Shown piece after piece: positions 11,292-24,973 of a DNA stretch of 64,000 bases (within the stretch, counting starts at the first letter, position 1; the number at the start of each line of letters is the position of its first letter). A program made the translations under genes and the position numbers. Below the pieces are notes generated by a model. The model was not told the origin of the DNA. It worked only from the letters and a program-made list of their open reading frames with translations, and searched no databases. Location: NCBI GenBank assembly GCA_905250025.1, contig CAJNOJ010000287.1:1-64000 (forward strand), written 5' to 3'. The stretch comes from Adineta ricciae (Eukaryota; Rotifera; Eurotatoria; Adinetida; Adinetidae).

Positions 11292-13510
11292 TCAAGTAAA
11301 ATTAGCTAATGACGAACAAGAAAGATATCGTCTAGCTTGCTCTGTCACATGTCGTTGAATAGGAGTTTGACCGATTATAATTTCTTCGTAGGTTGGATCA
11401 TACTAAACGAATAACAGTTAATGATAGTTAGTCATAAAATTCTTTCAATCTTACGCCTAGTTCGTCTTTGAGCTTTGTCGAAGAATGGAACAAGTTCTTC
11501 GCAAGTTTTTCACGTTTTTTCGTTTCAAGAATGGTAGACTGGTATTTATGCAGACGTTTATTCCGTCGCATAATGGTCGGTCGTGTAGATACTTGGGTAT
11601 CCTGAAACATTGTTGTCGTTGTTGTTTGCTGAGGATATGAAAAATAATCACTAAATAATAGAAATTCCGAATTATTCTAGTGTTTTATTCTTGTTAGACA
11701 ACTTACGCGAACCAATCATGTTCTGTAACGTGAATTCGATGTGGCTGAAAAATAAAAGGCATCTATGCTTTTTATCAGAGTAAAGATGAAAATTTTACTT
11801 GATCTAGACGTTCAGGAGTATTAAGAACACGATGTTTGGAAGGCGATGACGTGTTCGAGATCGTTTTGGGAGAGATGACGAGATCTCCTGTTTGCTTCGA
11901 AGAAGTTAATTCAATTAATAAATGCTCCGTTTCGTCTTTGATTTCGTTTTGAGAACTGTAGGTAAAGGAATATGAATTATCTGTAGTAAAGACACTTCGA
12001 TTGTTATGATTTCTCGTTTCTGGTGAAAAGTTCGTTAATTGCGACGATGATTGAGACGATGAAGCAGTAAATGTGGATATTGATGAAGTTTGTGATGAAG
12101 GAAGAGGAGGATAATATGAAAGATTTGGTGGAAATAGAGATAAATGATGATCGGTTTGAGAGTTTTGACTTGAAGTCGTATAATCCGCACAAGATGAGAG
12201 CATAGGTAATTGTTTAGCAGGAGATGGTGGTGTACAATAGAATAAACGTTCGAGATCTTGCGAAGAATTCGATGTTGCTTGGGATGATACGGGCTAAATG
12301 AATTATAAAAGACAAACAATTACACATCCAAATGAACAAGCTTTGATAATATTTTTCTTATGTGATAAACTAATAGAAGAGTTTTAGTCGTACCTGTAAG
12401 TGATCAGAATAAACTGTTGTTAAATGATTGACAGGCGCGACATCAATATTATTGTAATCAGTCGTTGGGAAAAAATGTTGAAGACTATTGTCACTGTTCA
12501 CAATCGGGACAGAAGTTTCAGTTTTAACAGCAGGCATTGATGTAGATAACTGCGCGTGTCCTTTGGAAGATCTTTTGACAGTTGAACGAATCGTTTGATT
12601 AGTAATTGTTGTCAAAGCTGGTCGTGGAGAAGTTGTTTTGTCCAGTTTAGGCCATGAGAAGTCTGATGGAATTCTATAACAGAAAGGATATGATGAGCAA
12701 GACAGTCGATCAGTTTTTTTTTCTTACAATGCAGTCCATTCGAGTCCTTGTTGTTTTAGATTAGTTACTTCCAGTTCGAATTTTTTCTTCATCGAAGAGT
12801 TCCAATGATTTTTTATGGAATTGTCCGACCGACCATTGAAATATTTGGCTATTTCTGCCCATCTATTACCAAAATGTTGATGCAAGACAAATAACAGAAG
12901 ATTTTCATCATTTGTCCAAGGATTTTTATTAATAGCAGGATTGAGATGATTATGCCATCTAAAAGAATACAAACGGATATTACATACTGAAATCATTTTG
13001 ACAGCAGCAAACCTTTCTCGGCATTGTTTCCCCACACGTCCTTTGAGTTCCTTAGCAATCAAACTCCATTGGCGAGCACCATAGTCACGCACGAGTTCGA
13101 TCACTCTTCGATCTTCCTCGTCTGTCCATGGACCTTTCGTAATCGATGGATCGAGAAATCGTTCCCAACGATGTTGACATTGAGCATCGGTACGACCATT
13201 ACCAACATACTGTGAGATACGTGACCAATCTGTTAAACCGCCATTACAATTAATAAAATCTTTCAAGCGTTCATCCTAAACCAATAAAGATTAATAAGAC
13301 AACAACAATTTCCGATTCTTACTTCTTCTTTTGTCCATTTTTTATACGATTTTTTCCTTGATGATGAACTTTTTCTATGAACAAGGATATTCTCATCATG
13401 GTCAGAATCATCGTCTGTGAAACTACTTCGACTACAGCTGGCTCTAGATGACACAAAACAATGGAATTTTTTTGGAAAACAAATCAATTAGCCTACCGTT
13501 GGGAAAGCAT
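11292..13510 (-). CDS. MYB: Three-repeat MYB transcription factor (c-Myb/A-Myb/B-Myb family)
   Basis: Multi-exon. The first exon (MLSQR) begins at ATG 13510 and splices to a Ser/Asp-rich lead-in. Three Myb repeats follow: R1 (KKWTKEE..WSRISQYVGNGRTDAQCQHRW), R2 (KGPWTDEEDRRVIELVRDYG, WSLIAKELKGRVGKQCRER) and R3 (NKNPWTNDENLLLFVLHQHF, WAEIAKYFNGRSDNSIKNHW). Spaced tryptophans are in the expected places, including the first R3 Trp. Animal Myb proteins bind YAACNG sites and control the cell cycle. A long Ser/Thr/Gln-rich region (about 11790-12620) with no clear domain follows, then a short conserved-looking C-terminal block around 11450-11610 with a basic segment. The protein ends ..LSCSSLANFT. 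The upstream gene on the same strand starts about 470 bp away. Confidence 0.92.
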
Positions 13511-13977
13511 TTCAAAAAAAAGGATTCAAGACAACTAAAACAATGCCTTACATCAATGAACGCATGTGCATACAATTGTGATACAATGAACGTTCAATGC
13601 GTGTGAATATCCGTCCGTTCTTTTTCTTTCCTCGTCGGCTATGTTCGAAGCAAATTGAACAAAAGATATAGATGTGCGCGTTCCTTCGCGCGCATACGAT
13701 CAGACAAAGAAACGAAATCACGGATACGGACAATCGAATATCCAACGATGAAGAAGGACAGAAAGAAAAAAAAAGTTGTAACACTTCTTCTATTTTCTCT
13801 ATCGAACGAAACGAATCGATGACTGGCGAGTGTTATATGTGATCGTTGTTTGCGTTTCAATACTGATTTTATTAAGAAAAATAGTTGCAAAAAAATAAGG
13901 TCAAAGAAGAACCGTGCGGAAAAGTTTCTCTCTTATGAAAATAAACGATTGTCCTCAAAAGAAAATGATTGTAGATT
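13511..13977. other. Intergenic region upstream of MYB
   Basis: About 470 bp without a supported gene. It is rich in short A/T runs and carries the MYB upstream region and the 3' UTR of the EF-hand gene. Open frames here (13548-13890, minus strand) are Phe/Ser-rich with no domain and appear to be chance. Confidence 0.5.
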
Positions 13978-16900
13978 TTAAGACATAATCGTGTCAATTA
14001 TGGTGCGGAAAAGATCGATATAATTGAACTGATCACGTAATTGTCGGTCATATTTCGAAAAGACTTGGTAGTAATCTTCATCGGTTTTCTTCAAATTAAC
14101 ATCATTGTCATGCAGTAACGAAATATATTCGTCATTTGTTAAATAACCTGAACGAAAGACACGTCAGTGACATCTGTTTAGATGTTGGAAGGAAACATTT
14201 ACCTTTTCGTGATTTATCATAGGATTGAAACAATCGCATAAGATTTTTCAAATCACGTGAGTTCTACAATAAAGAAAGATAAATTAATCAGTATGAATTG
14301 GTAGGAAAGATAGATATTCTACATATGCAGTAAATACGGATGTTATTCACCATTGACAAGCAAATACACACGGTCAGTAAAAACAATGTCACAAAGACGG
14401 ATCATTAGAAACCAAAAGAAAACAGACTAATTCAAACTAAAACCTGTGTTCGTTGATCATGAACTTCTTTGGCGGGTCGCTGAAATCAAATAATCTATAT
14501 GATATGATTTCTGTCATGTACGAATAGTATTACTTTTGCGTATTGTTTCTGAACGATTTGTTCGTAGATTGGATGTACACGTAACCATGGACTCTGAAAC
14601 GTTGAAATAAGAAAATAAGTTTGAATAATCTATGCTAGAATCCTATAGTTACAATTCGTATAACAGGTCCATCCGGATGATATTTTCGTATGAAAAATGG
14701 ATATTGAACTCTTGATCCATTCCGTGGATCATCTAGACGAACGAGTGCACCTAATTCGTCTTCGCTAACAGGCACTGCATATTGATTCAATATATCCTAC
14801 GAGATAAAGTGCTAGCAAATGCGTAGACAAACATAATGGACTTACTCGTAAGATAGAGAAATCGACTAAGCCACAAGCTGTTGGATCATTGTTAAGCAAA
14901 TCATTTTTGATTCGAGTATAATTTTGGCGAATCTAGATGAAAGATTTGTTTGAAACATCGGTTTCTTTGTATATACACTTTAATGCAAAATGCAATCTCT
15001 TACATAAGGAAGAATGCGATTGTATAATTCTCGATAATCTACCGATTGATTAACGCAAACAAGTTCACTCAAACGTCCTGATGATCCGATATTTCTCGAT
15101 GATGCTGTTCGGGGTGCCGAATAAGCTAAACGGCCATGTGCTGCTTGAGAACGTTGCACTACCAATTCAAACAGATAATTAGAATAGATATTTTTCCGAA
15201 GAATTCATACTGACATTGTTTGACTGCTGCATGTTTTTCGTCATGAGTAAACATGACCATTTGTCGAATGAGATTTGCAAATGGAACACTTCTATCCATA
15301 CGAAAGCCACTTGCTGCCCATACTAAATTCGCTTCCGATTGTGTTAGATCAGTTTCCACACTATGACAAAAAGGTAAATAGGAATTTGTCTTAACAAGAC
15401 TTTAGTGAAGGAATTTTACTCTTGAAGGACTTTGTAGAATTGTTCTTTGTTAATTCGATCTGTTCGAGGTTGGTCAATATTTGAAAATGCTTTTGTAAAC
15501 GAATGCATACGAAGACGAATTAGATCATATAAGGTTTTCTCAATCTGAACAAAGCAAGGCATTCTTAAAAAGAAAATAATTAACAAAAAGTATTTACGTA
15601 GGATAAATTTCGTGGCGGTGTCATTGGTTTTTGTGCTGATTTCTTTTCCAGAGGTTTCTTTTCGGTAGTTCGTTCTTTTTGTGGTACAATTGTTCTAAAA
15701 TATGATATTATGAGACTAGAATGTGAAAAGTAACAGATAAAGAAACTAACGGTTTGATGATCAAGTAGAGAAAACGTTTGTATGGTATATGTCGTTTTTG
15801 TCGCATATCATTCGTACAGTTCAGTGCATTGTAAATTTCATCTTTTTGATAATCAGTAAATTGATAAGTATCAGCAATACCAAGTTCCTTTTTCAAGACA
15901 AGAAAGAATTCTTTTTCAGTACATAAATCACCATTATCTCTCGAAACATAACTAAAAAACATTTGATGTTTTATCATCGATGTTTAGTCAAATTAGGACA
16001 GACTTGATCATCGCGGCTGTTAGGGAAAGAAAAGTATCGTGTAATAAATCAATCAGACTATCTTCAACCTCCGTTAGGTTTGATGGAGGGATTTTTGATC
16101 TTAAATGCAAAGAAAGTGAATCGAACGAACACTTTAGTGGTTTTCTTACTTATCCTTTTTCAAATCGCCCACTGCCCGAGCAAGAAAACTAGAATCCGAA
16201 CGGTCTTGGAAGTATTTCAAAAATGCATTGTAATCAATGATTGTTTCGTTGTTCGTGTTTTTCGCTGTTTTACAATGATATCTAAACCAAATGTGTTATA
16301 CAAAACATTGCTGTTACATAAAATATCGAATTTACTTTTGTAAAAATTGATCGACATTCTCAAATGTCAAAGGAATATCGAATTGATGGAGAACAGCGAT
16401 CAATTGCTCTTTTGTAATGAAATTAGTATAATCTGGATCCAAGTAAGAAAAGATGGTTTTCAAACAATAATAACCTTCGTTAACCTAAAGAATGAAAATA
16501 CATGATCACTCTACTATTCTTCGGAAATACATGTTCTCACCTTTCGGTCTAAGAATGGAATGAAATCATCGCCTTCATTCAATTGTTTGACTAATCTTCT
16601 ATGTTTCAGTACCAACATTCGATATTTTGTTGCTAATGTTTTCAATGACATGTTCGTTGATGATGGCCCTACACTTGATCGGACCGTTGTTTCATCTTCT
16701 GATTCATCCGATGGCAGTGGTGTTGTATATTTCTTCTGTGTATCATCGGCATTCTCTTCTCGACGCTTATTTGTTGTTACTGGTCGCTTTTTCTTCGCGT
16801 ATGATCCTTCGATAATCGCGGAAGCGTACGGTGTACTTCGATCGGTAGCTAATCTTTGAATATTCGCGTTAATTTCATCGGCAAGATTAACACCATAATC

Positions 16901-18038
16901 TAATAGACGAAGAAAGACATTGGTTCGAACCATACCGACATTATCCAAATCGAATTTTGCCCAAAGTTTCTCCAATTCTTTTTCATTATTAATAATGTCG
17001 TCCAGATGAAAGTTTTTCAAGATGATTTTCAAATGATCACGAATAATCAGACCGTCGTTGAGACAATCATTGGGGAAATAATCATTAGGTACAAATGATC
17101 TAAGTGAAAATCACATTTTCGATTTGGAAATAGAAGTACATGTCTTTGTCTATACTTACGGATCACGACATCTTGCCTTCATTAATGAATAACAATAGCT
17201 GGCAGTCAATCGAGGTAAAAAACGTTTTGACTGGCTTGTTGGTAAATTTTGGCTGAGAGTTAGTAGTGAGGAATTCTGACGTTCAGAATAAAATGCTGCT
17301 AACTCATGTTTCACTTTCTAGAAAGATCAATATCATGAAAAGACTTCTATTCATTATTTGGTTTCTTCTATAAACCTCATTTTCAGGAAAGTAGGAAACA
17401 AACTCTTCGAATGTTATCGTGGCATCCCGATCGCCCATACGGAACCTAAAATTCGTCTTCATTGAAAATCATCTCATATCAAAATTAGACTCAGTTACAT
17501 TTTTGCAGCTTTTTCAAATTCTTCATTGTTAATATAACCACATAATTGTCCTAATACTCGTCGAAATCCTTCTCTACAAAAATTAATATATATATATATC
17601 GAACTTTTCTTTCGTTAGTTTCACATACCTCGATAGTTTTCCTGCCCGATTTGGGTCATTGGCACGAAATAAATGTCGCACACCATGAATACCGGTTTGC
17701 AATTTTCGTTCAATCAATTGAAAGATCTGAAATTCAATTGATTATGACAATGATTCTTCGTTAAAATTCGCTTTGGTTACTTCATCCGATTTAGCTGAGC
17801 GATTTTGTGTTGAAATCTGTTTTCGTTCGTATTGTTTTTCCCCAGCGAAAGCTGAAGATCGAAGTGGTAAACCAGAAGAATTGACTGAATTGGTTTTTTG
17901 ACTTCGAAGAAATTCCGTATCCAACATCGATCGTTCGCGCCGTAATGGAAGAATACTCTGATAGACTTGAGGTGTTCGCCGACATCCTTCCTGAGACAAA
18001 TCACCAACGCTGTAGGAAGACGCTACTGCAGTAGCCAT
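13978..18038 (-). CDS. Large multi-EF-hand calcium-binding protein (EFCAB6-like)
   Basis: At least a dozen short exons. Recognisable units are paired helix-loop-helix EF-hand-like blocks: LFRANDPNRAGKLSREGFRR (about 17650), FRMGDRDATITFEEFVSYFP (17400s), LWAKFDLDNVGMVRTNVFLR (16930), FSYLDPDYTNFITKEQLIAV (16430), LCTEKEFFLVLKKELG (15900) and a last GYLTNDEYISLLHDNDVNL near 14120. Several loops lack one or more acidic ligands, as in EFCAB6/DJBP, so many may not bind calcium. A Lys/Glu/Ser-rich linker with no domain lies at 16600-16830. The first in-frame ATG is 18038 (MATAVASSYSVGD); the frame upstream has no ATG. The stop is TAA at 13978-13980. A cytosolic or ciliary role is typical of related proteins but is not shown here. 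Confidence 0.75.
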
Positions 18039-19046
18039 TCGATGGAAAAGAAACAAAGAAAGACTTTTTTCTGAAAATAAATTAGAATTTTTCACTCATA
18101 CTGACATTGAAAGTATGCATTTTAATAAAAAGACGGTAGAAATGTTTGTGTTACATTATGCTGTTTGGTGATTTCAAACTTGAATGCTTTTAATAGACAT
18201 ACATATCTCTTGAAATAAAAAGAAACACTTGAAAGTCTTTGAGCCTGACTATAGACAACGGATGCAAACATGTGCTAATTCGAAATCATTGCGCTTGGTT
18301 TAAAACTCAATTCAATTCCATCTTAAGATTGGAAGTAGAGGTCACTAACTCTCAACATTATGTTGAGATATAGTTTTTTATTAAAAGATAATGCTGACCT
18401 TGATATTTGCTTATCTATTTCATAGCATAGACAATACGTATTTACCTTATTTACATTGCTTTGCTTTTTTTCCAAGACGGAGATATTGAATAATCAGGTT
18501 TTCTAAAAATCGATTTCTGAAGACCTTGATTTTTAATATCAGACTAAATAGCGCTTTCTGAAGGTCACTTTTGATGATTTGTCTAACTCCTTGACGAATT
18601 CATTCTTATCGGAAGCTAGGAGTTGAAAAGAAGCAAATTGATACCCACGCGTTTTCGTTTTAATAATTGCCAACAAATGAAAATATTTATGCGAATATTG
18701 AAATTCATCGATTAACATATCAAACATCAAATTTTCTATCAAAGCACTCCTTTGTTTTGCTACCTAGGTAATCCTTTAAAGTGACACTTTTTTTCAATTG
18801 AAAATTGATTTTTCAAAATTCAAATGTCGTAGTGTGTTAGAAAGTAAATGCGTTTTGTCTCTAGAAAGCAAATAACCAATGGTAAATTTTCTTTTTTTAG
18901 CAGCGCTGTTAGTAACATTGCTTGGGATTGGTTTGCAACGCTTAAGAACCTTACACGATGATGCGATGATGAGGTTGATTGATTTCATATGTTACATTTT
19001 TTTCTTCAATATGTTAATGACCTAATTGTGTTTATCATTGCTCTAG
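18039..19046. other. Divergent intergenic region
   Basis: About 1 kb between the start of the EF-hand gene and the start of the plus-strand zinc-finger gene. No supported coding sequence. Minus-strand open frames at 18539-18742 and 18794-18988 have no recognised domain. A pyrimidine-rich stretch ending TCTAG lies directly before the ATG at 19047, a possible splice or trans-splice acceptor. Confidence 0.5.
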
Positions 19047-22024
19047 ATGAATTCGTCATCATCTCCACCAGTACTGTACTTAGAAGATGATGGTGGCGAT
19101 GATGATAATCAGATTTATCAGACATCATTATTAAATGATTTACACTTACCACGTAAAAAACGGAAACTAACAAATGCAAATGTTCAAATAAATTCGTCGG
19201 CTTCGAATTGGCCAAAGCGACAACGAAATGGCGATTTTCATCGACAATCATCAAAAATCACGATGGATTCGGAGCCTGATCCTGAACCTATTTTACTTGA
19301 CCCAGATGAATATATCATCGAAGAGCCTGATACGGCACATTCTTTCTGCTCATTTGATTGGACAATCCAGCCACGAACGCCGCCACCGCCCCTGCTACCA
19401 CCACCTCCTCTTCCCTCGTTATCAAATCGAATGTATTCAAGCCCCATTCAAACACCATCCCGTATATCATCAACATCATCAATGAATACTACTTATGCAA
19501 CTAAACGACATCCGGATAAACTTGATCGAATGCCTAGCAATAATAATTCACATGATAGACATATTCAACAGTCCAGAAATCCAATATCTGTGCCAGTACC
19601 ACCAGCAACACCACCGCACACGTCGAGATCATCGGTGGTCGCTTTACCATTACCTCTACCTAAACCAACAGCGTCATTTGCGCAACCAAATACACGACGC
19701 GGACGACCAATAAAAAATTCGCGAGTTCCATATCCCCAAGATGTAAGATTAAATGTTTAAATTTTGTGATACTCTCAACGAATTAGAAGTCGTAGACAAG
19801 ATTAAGAACGAAATAAGATTTATTGTGAAGTCTCATTAACATCTGATTGAGTACCATAAGTAATCTTGTAAGATACGGATAAGCGAGAGTGAATGCCACA
19901 TTTTTCGATTTACGAGTCGTTGTCTGACTTATGATATTTGACAAACCATCAAATATTATTTAGACATTGAGTGTGATGGTCTGTATCAATTCTGATCGAC
20001 TAATTCAAATATTGACATCTACTTTCGATTATTTTGACGAATTCGATAACTGTCTATTGGAAAACGAAAAAAACTATATTTAGACTACACCTCATTCACC
20101 CATACGTCATCGATCTGAACCAAATATATATTCACAAGCGCAACAAGCATTGCGGACAGCAGCAGCAGCAACAGTACAACCTCCTCCGCCATCCTCCCTA
20201 TCTTCACCATCATCATCTGGGGCAATATCTGCCATACCAACAATGCCCAGTAATTCATCAAACAATCATACATCTGAGATTCGCCGTCAAACACTCAATG
20301 GCACTGGATTATTCTCAGCTTTTCATGATAGTAAATACTATCAATGCAATATCTGTAAATTCAAAAGTGTTACAAGGTACAGATTAGCACCTATTTCTAA
20401 AATTATCCTTCAACAATTTCTTTTTTGTAGCTCAACTCTTCTCCAACATCTCTTTACTCATATGTTCTTTTGTGATCAATGTTCATTTTACACTTATTCG
20501 CATTACAGTCTGACTCAGCATACGTTTGAAAAACATCTGCCACCTGTTACTGAACATGCGCGTGATTTTAGTAACCCAAAATCATTTGACCTACTTTATG
20601 TTACACGTTGTCCAGATGGTACATTTGCTTTGTGTATGGATTCATCGCTATCAGCGGCAGCATCGACGAATAAAACAACAACAACAACAACAGTGGAAAA
20701 ACGACTCATTTTATCTTCAGCTGTACCAAATGATCAACAACAGCAACTTCAGCCACAACAACAGGTAGCGAAATCATCGAAACCAAAACAAATTAAAGAG
20801 AAAAAATCGTCAAGTACAATGGAAGATAATGATATTGTCTTATTGTCACCAGAAAAACGTGACACAACTACCCATCGATCGGTAGTACAACACAAAGCGA
20901 AAGAGAAACCATCTCAGAATTATATATCGATAAAACATCGACGAACTTATTCGTTGAAGAAACCATTTTCTTGTCATGCATTGACGTTAGAATATGATAT
21001 TTGTCGAGAGCACATGACTCGACTCATGTGTAATACACAAGATACATACAAACGACGGAAATATTTAAACGAATTTCAGAAAACAAGATTAATTGACGAA
21101 GTCGCCGATTGTCTACGAACTGTTGTTAACGATATCATCGATAGTGAAGATAACAGGTTAGAATACACAGCTAATTGTTTTACAATCACATCATTATTGA
21201 TGAAATGGTCATTTTTCAAGATAAAGAATCTTGAACAGATGCATCAATTCACCAATCTAAAAAGCTGAGACAGGCTGGAAGAAGAATAAGAGCTGATATT
21301 GTCTTCTTTTTTGAATTTTAGTGTTCAATCAACTATGATTTGTGCTTTACCAAATCATGTTCTCAGTTCAATCTTATCTACAAGTGACCTGAATGAAATC
21401 ATGAGTTCATTGAAACTAAACAATAAACATGAACAATGTCAAGAACAAAAGATATTATATGATCGTGAACATCTCATGCGGGAAAATCGTAAAAATACTT
21501 TTGTTATAACTTCTCCGGACACAAATCATAGTGAACAATCGATTATCACTTCATTACATTCTTCCATGACAAACGGAGATTCAATATTTACTCAGACAAA
21601 AATTATCAAAACTCCAATTGTCAACGAAAATCTCCGACGATATGCTCAAAGAAATCCAAGTAAATCATAACAAGTGTTCATCTGCCGAGAGATAACTCGC
21701 TCATATCTTTTAGATGTACAACTTCAAACAACTGTTTCGAAACCAATGTCTCAGAAAAAGATCAATGTAACACAATCATCATCACCCTCACCGCTGCCGC
21801 GACCGAATTCCCCCCGTAAGATGTTTATATGCAGTTTCATCTCAAAAATGCAATTTGTATTTCTATTAGAACTAAATTCAGTTCGTCCCACCATTCCCAA
21901 ATCGTCACGTTCTGTGTCAAATTCTTCAATACCATCGATAACCGATCGAAATAACAATACAATTCCGACATCGCATCCCAAAGTTGCACCTTCGAAATGT
22001 CCTCGCGTCATTACTCTTGATTGA
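19047..22024 (+). CDS. C2H2 zinc-finger protein with AT-hook, function unknown
   Basis: Exons read 19047-19742, 20084-20376, 20431-about 21155, about 21322-21670, then two small exons to 22024. Frame holds at every junction proposed (for example PYPQD-TTPHSP). The first exon is disordered, with acidic, basic and polyproline stretches, and ends in an AT-hook-like NTRRGRPIKNSR. The spliced middle carries two adjacent C2H2 fingers, CNICKFKSVTSSTLLQHLFTH and CDQCSFYTYSHYSLTQHTFEKH. Gln/Ser-rich and basic regions and an alpha-rich block around 20950-21150 follow. It is probably a nuclear DNA- or chromatin-binding protein. No specific orthologue recognised. The donor near 21156 (GTTAGA) is weak, so the C-terminal third is less sure. 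Confidence 0.7.
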
Positions 22025-22773
22025 AAGCGTACCTTTTTTTTGTCTCTTTGCCTTTCATATGTGACTTACGTTCTTTTACTTTTCTGGTTGTTTGTTTATT
22101 TCATTTTTCTTTCTTTCATACGTATGTATACGTGTTAAAGTATTTTAATCTACAATTGGTTTTTGCTCAAGAAAACCAAAGCTCTTGCTACATGTGATTC
22201 ATAAGCTAAAAATATTTGAGCGATTCAATTCTGAATATTTCGTTTTTTTTTTGTGCTTTTTGTTACTTTCACTCATTTTGTAAATGATATAGAAGTAAAG
22301 ATGAAAAATATCGACATCCGACCTGTAAATACAAATAGGTTACAAATACAAGGTTTCACCTGCCGCACGAATAGTATTTGCATAAATCTGCTCGTTCATG
22401 TGTGCGAAGCATAATTTTTCATCGATTAGCATAATCTTACTGAAAGTACGAACGTTCTTATCGATCGAATGATGTTTTCTCTAAATGGTGATAGGTTAAG
22501 TGTGAATCATCGTACGAACGAAAAATATACATTTGCATTTTCTCTCTCGATTTTAATCATGCGTGAAATGTACTAAGCCTAATCCTTTCGTGCAACGAGG
22601 TGCGTACATATATATATCTTGGTGCATATGTATGTGTTTTCATTCTCGAAATCGAATCGATTAGATCGAGGGGAGAGTCTGTTTTGTTTATCCGTTTGGT
22701 TGTTATATTACATTGGATAAATGATTTTAATACCTTTCGTATTTGTTATTTAGTATAATTTATTGGAAAAGCA
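22025..22773. other. Intergenic region between the zinc-finger gene and INO1
   Basis: About 750 bp with the 3' UTR of the zinc-finger gene and the upstream region of inositol-3-phosphate synthase. AT-rich with homopolymer T runs; no gene supported. Confidence 0.5.
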
Positions 22774-24694
22774 ATGCCTGGTAACGGTCACGTCGCACCC
22801 GGACATCAAATTACTAAAGCACCTGCCATTGTTGCAGTCAACACGCTTAGTGAAGATGATCAGGCAATCAATCCAGCTGATCATGATGGTAAATTTTTCC
22901 AAAAGCTCATCTTGATGAGAAAATCTTTTTGCTATTCTTTCGTATCAAGGTGTACCATCCGATTATTCGATTGAAGTGAACAGTAGAAATACAATCTATT
23001 CGAATGAATTCATCGAAAGTAAATATATCTATGACATGAATCACTGTGAAGTTGATCATCAGAAGAAACGAGTCAATATCACACCACGAAAATATCAATA
23101 CGATTTCCGTACAAAACGACAAGTACAACGTACAGGTGTTATGCTTGTTGGATGGGGTGGAAACAATGGTTCTACTGTCACAGGTGCTATCATCGCAAAT
23201 CGAGATAAAATCACTTGGATGCGTAAAGGTAAACTTCACAAATTGTTTTCTTGAAAACCGCAATAGTTCACATTCTACCAATATAGAGGGTGAACAACAT
23301 GCCAATTACTATGGCTCATTAACTCAATCAACTACTATTCGACTTGGAAGTAACAAAGATGGAAAAGAAGTTCACATTCCATTCAATACTATCCTACCTA
23401 TGTTACATCCCAATGATATCGTCATTGGCGGTTGGGATATTAATGATGCCAACTTATACGATGCTATGCGACGGGCATGCGTTTTTGATTATGAATTGCA
23501 AGAAAAACTAAAAGCGAAAATGATTAAGATGAAACCATTACCATCGATTTATTATCCTGATTTCATCGCTGCTAACCAAGAGGATCGGGCAAATAATTTG
23601 TTACCCAAAGGAACGAAACAACAAGATTTAGATCGTATCCGAAATGATATTCGAACATTCAAAAATGCACATGATTTAGAACAAGTGATTGTTTTATGGA
23701 CCGCAAATACTGAACGTTACGTCGATGGTAAGATATCAAGCTAATTTATTCAGTTAGATTTACTTGTTGTTTTCTCTCCTTCAGTTCGAGCAGGTCTCAA
23801 TCAAACAGCTGATGATATTCTTCGATCCATCGCTAACAATGATGACGAAGTTAGTCCTTCGAATGTGTTCGCTTGTGCAGCTATTCTTGAAAAATGTCCA
23901 TATATTAATGGAAGTCCACAGAATACGCTAGTACCAGGAATAATTGAATTAGCTGAAAAATATCATGTTTTCATTGGCGGTGATGACTTCAAGAGTGGAC
24001 AGACAAAATTGAAATCTGTTCTTGCTGATTTTCTCGTCTCAGCTGGTTTGAAATTACAATCCATTGTCTCATACAACCATCTAGGAAACAATGATGGTAA
24101 AAATTTAAGTGCACCACAACAATTTCGTTCAAAAGAAATCAGCAAATCCAATGTCGTAGACGATATGGTCGGAGCCAATCATTTACTTTACGATAAGAGA
24201 ACGAATGAACATCCTGATCATGTTGTCGTCATCAAATACGTTCCATTTGTTAAAGGTAAGACTTAACAATAGAAAATATTATTCAATCTAAGAAAATCTG
24301 ATTTCTAGATTCTAAACGTGCTATGGATGAATATATCTCATCGATATTCATGAACGGTCTTAGTACAATCGCTATTCATAATACATGCGAAGATTCTTTG
24401 TTAGCATCACCATTAATTATCGATCTTGTTATTCTAACGGAATTAATGACACGTATTACATACAAAACAAATGATCAAGAGGAATATCACTCTTTCGAAG
24501 CTGTTTTATCAATCTTATCTTATCTTCTTAAAGCTCCAATGGTTCCACCGGGTACACCAGTTATTAATGCACTTTTTAAACAACATCGTTGCATAACGAA
24601 CATTCTCTCAGCATGTGCTGGTATTGCTATGGATACGGATATGTTGTTGGAACATAAAACACAATTGCCAAAACCAATGAAAATTCAACTATAA
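22774..24694 (+). CDS. INO1/ISYNA1: Inositol-3-phosphate synthase (myo-inositol-1-phosphate synthase)
   Basis: Converts glucose 6-phosphate to 1D-myo-inositol 3-phosphate, the committed step of inositol synthesis, using NAD. The NAD-binding loop [18 protein letters not shown] is intact, as are [77 protein letters not shown] and [10 protein letters not shown], and the C-terminal [18 protein letters not shown]. Exon 1 (22774-22888) carries an N-terminal extension ([17 protein letters not shown]) before the usual YS.EVNSRN start of the core; splicing across 22889-22950 gives [13 protein letters not shown]. Five exons with introns of about 55-65 nt. A canonical AATAAA lies at 24782-24787. No missing catalytic segment seen. 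Confidence 0.97.
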
Positions 24695-24781
24695 CCCAAA
24701 CTCATTGATTTTAGGATAATGTATTGTTTGACAACAAAAACTCCGTTTTTATCGCACATTTCATAAGAATTTGCTTTTTAA

Positions 24782-24787
24782 AATAAA
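24782..24787 (+). terminator. Poly(A) signal of INO1
   Basis: AATAAA, 88 nt after the INO1 stop codon, in the 280-bp convergent spacer before the Kunitz gene. Confidence 0.5.
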
Positions 24788-24973
24788 ACGTACGTAATTG
24801 ACAATCATTCCGAATTTCTCGATGTGAAAAATTTTTCTTCCTGATCATGAAAATGTTTCGTATCTTTCAACGCATAGTAGAATCGAGAAAGTCAAGAGTT
24901 GTTTTATTAATACAAAACCAACACACTCACAAAAAAACACAACTTAAGCAAAAAAGTCTTCGCAAACTTTTAA

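Noticed and set aside
16010-16343. Plus-strand frames at 16 kb.
   Set aside because: Antisense of the EF-hand protein exons.
18539-18988. Minus-strand open frames in the 18-19 kb gap, possibly part of a decayed gene.
   Set aside because: No recognisable domain, splice support or composition difference; kept only as intergenic.
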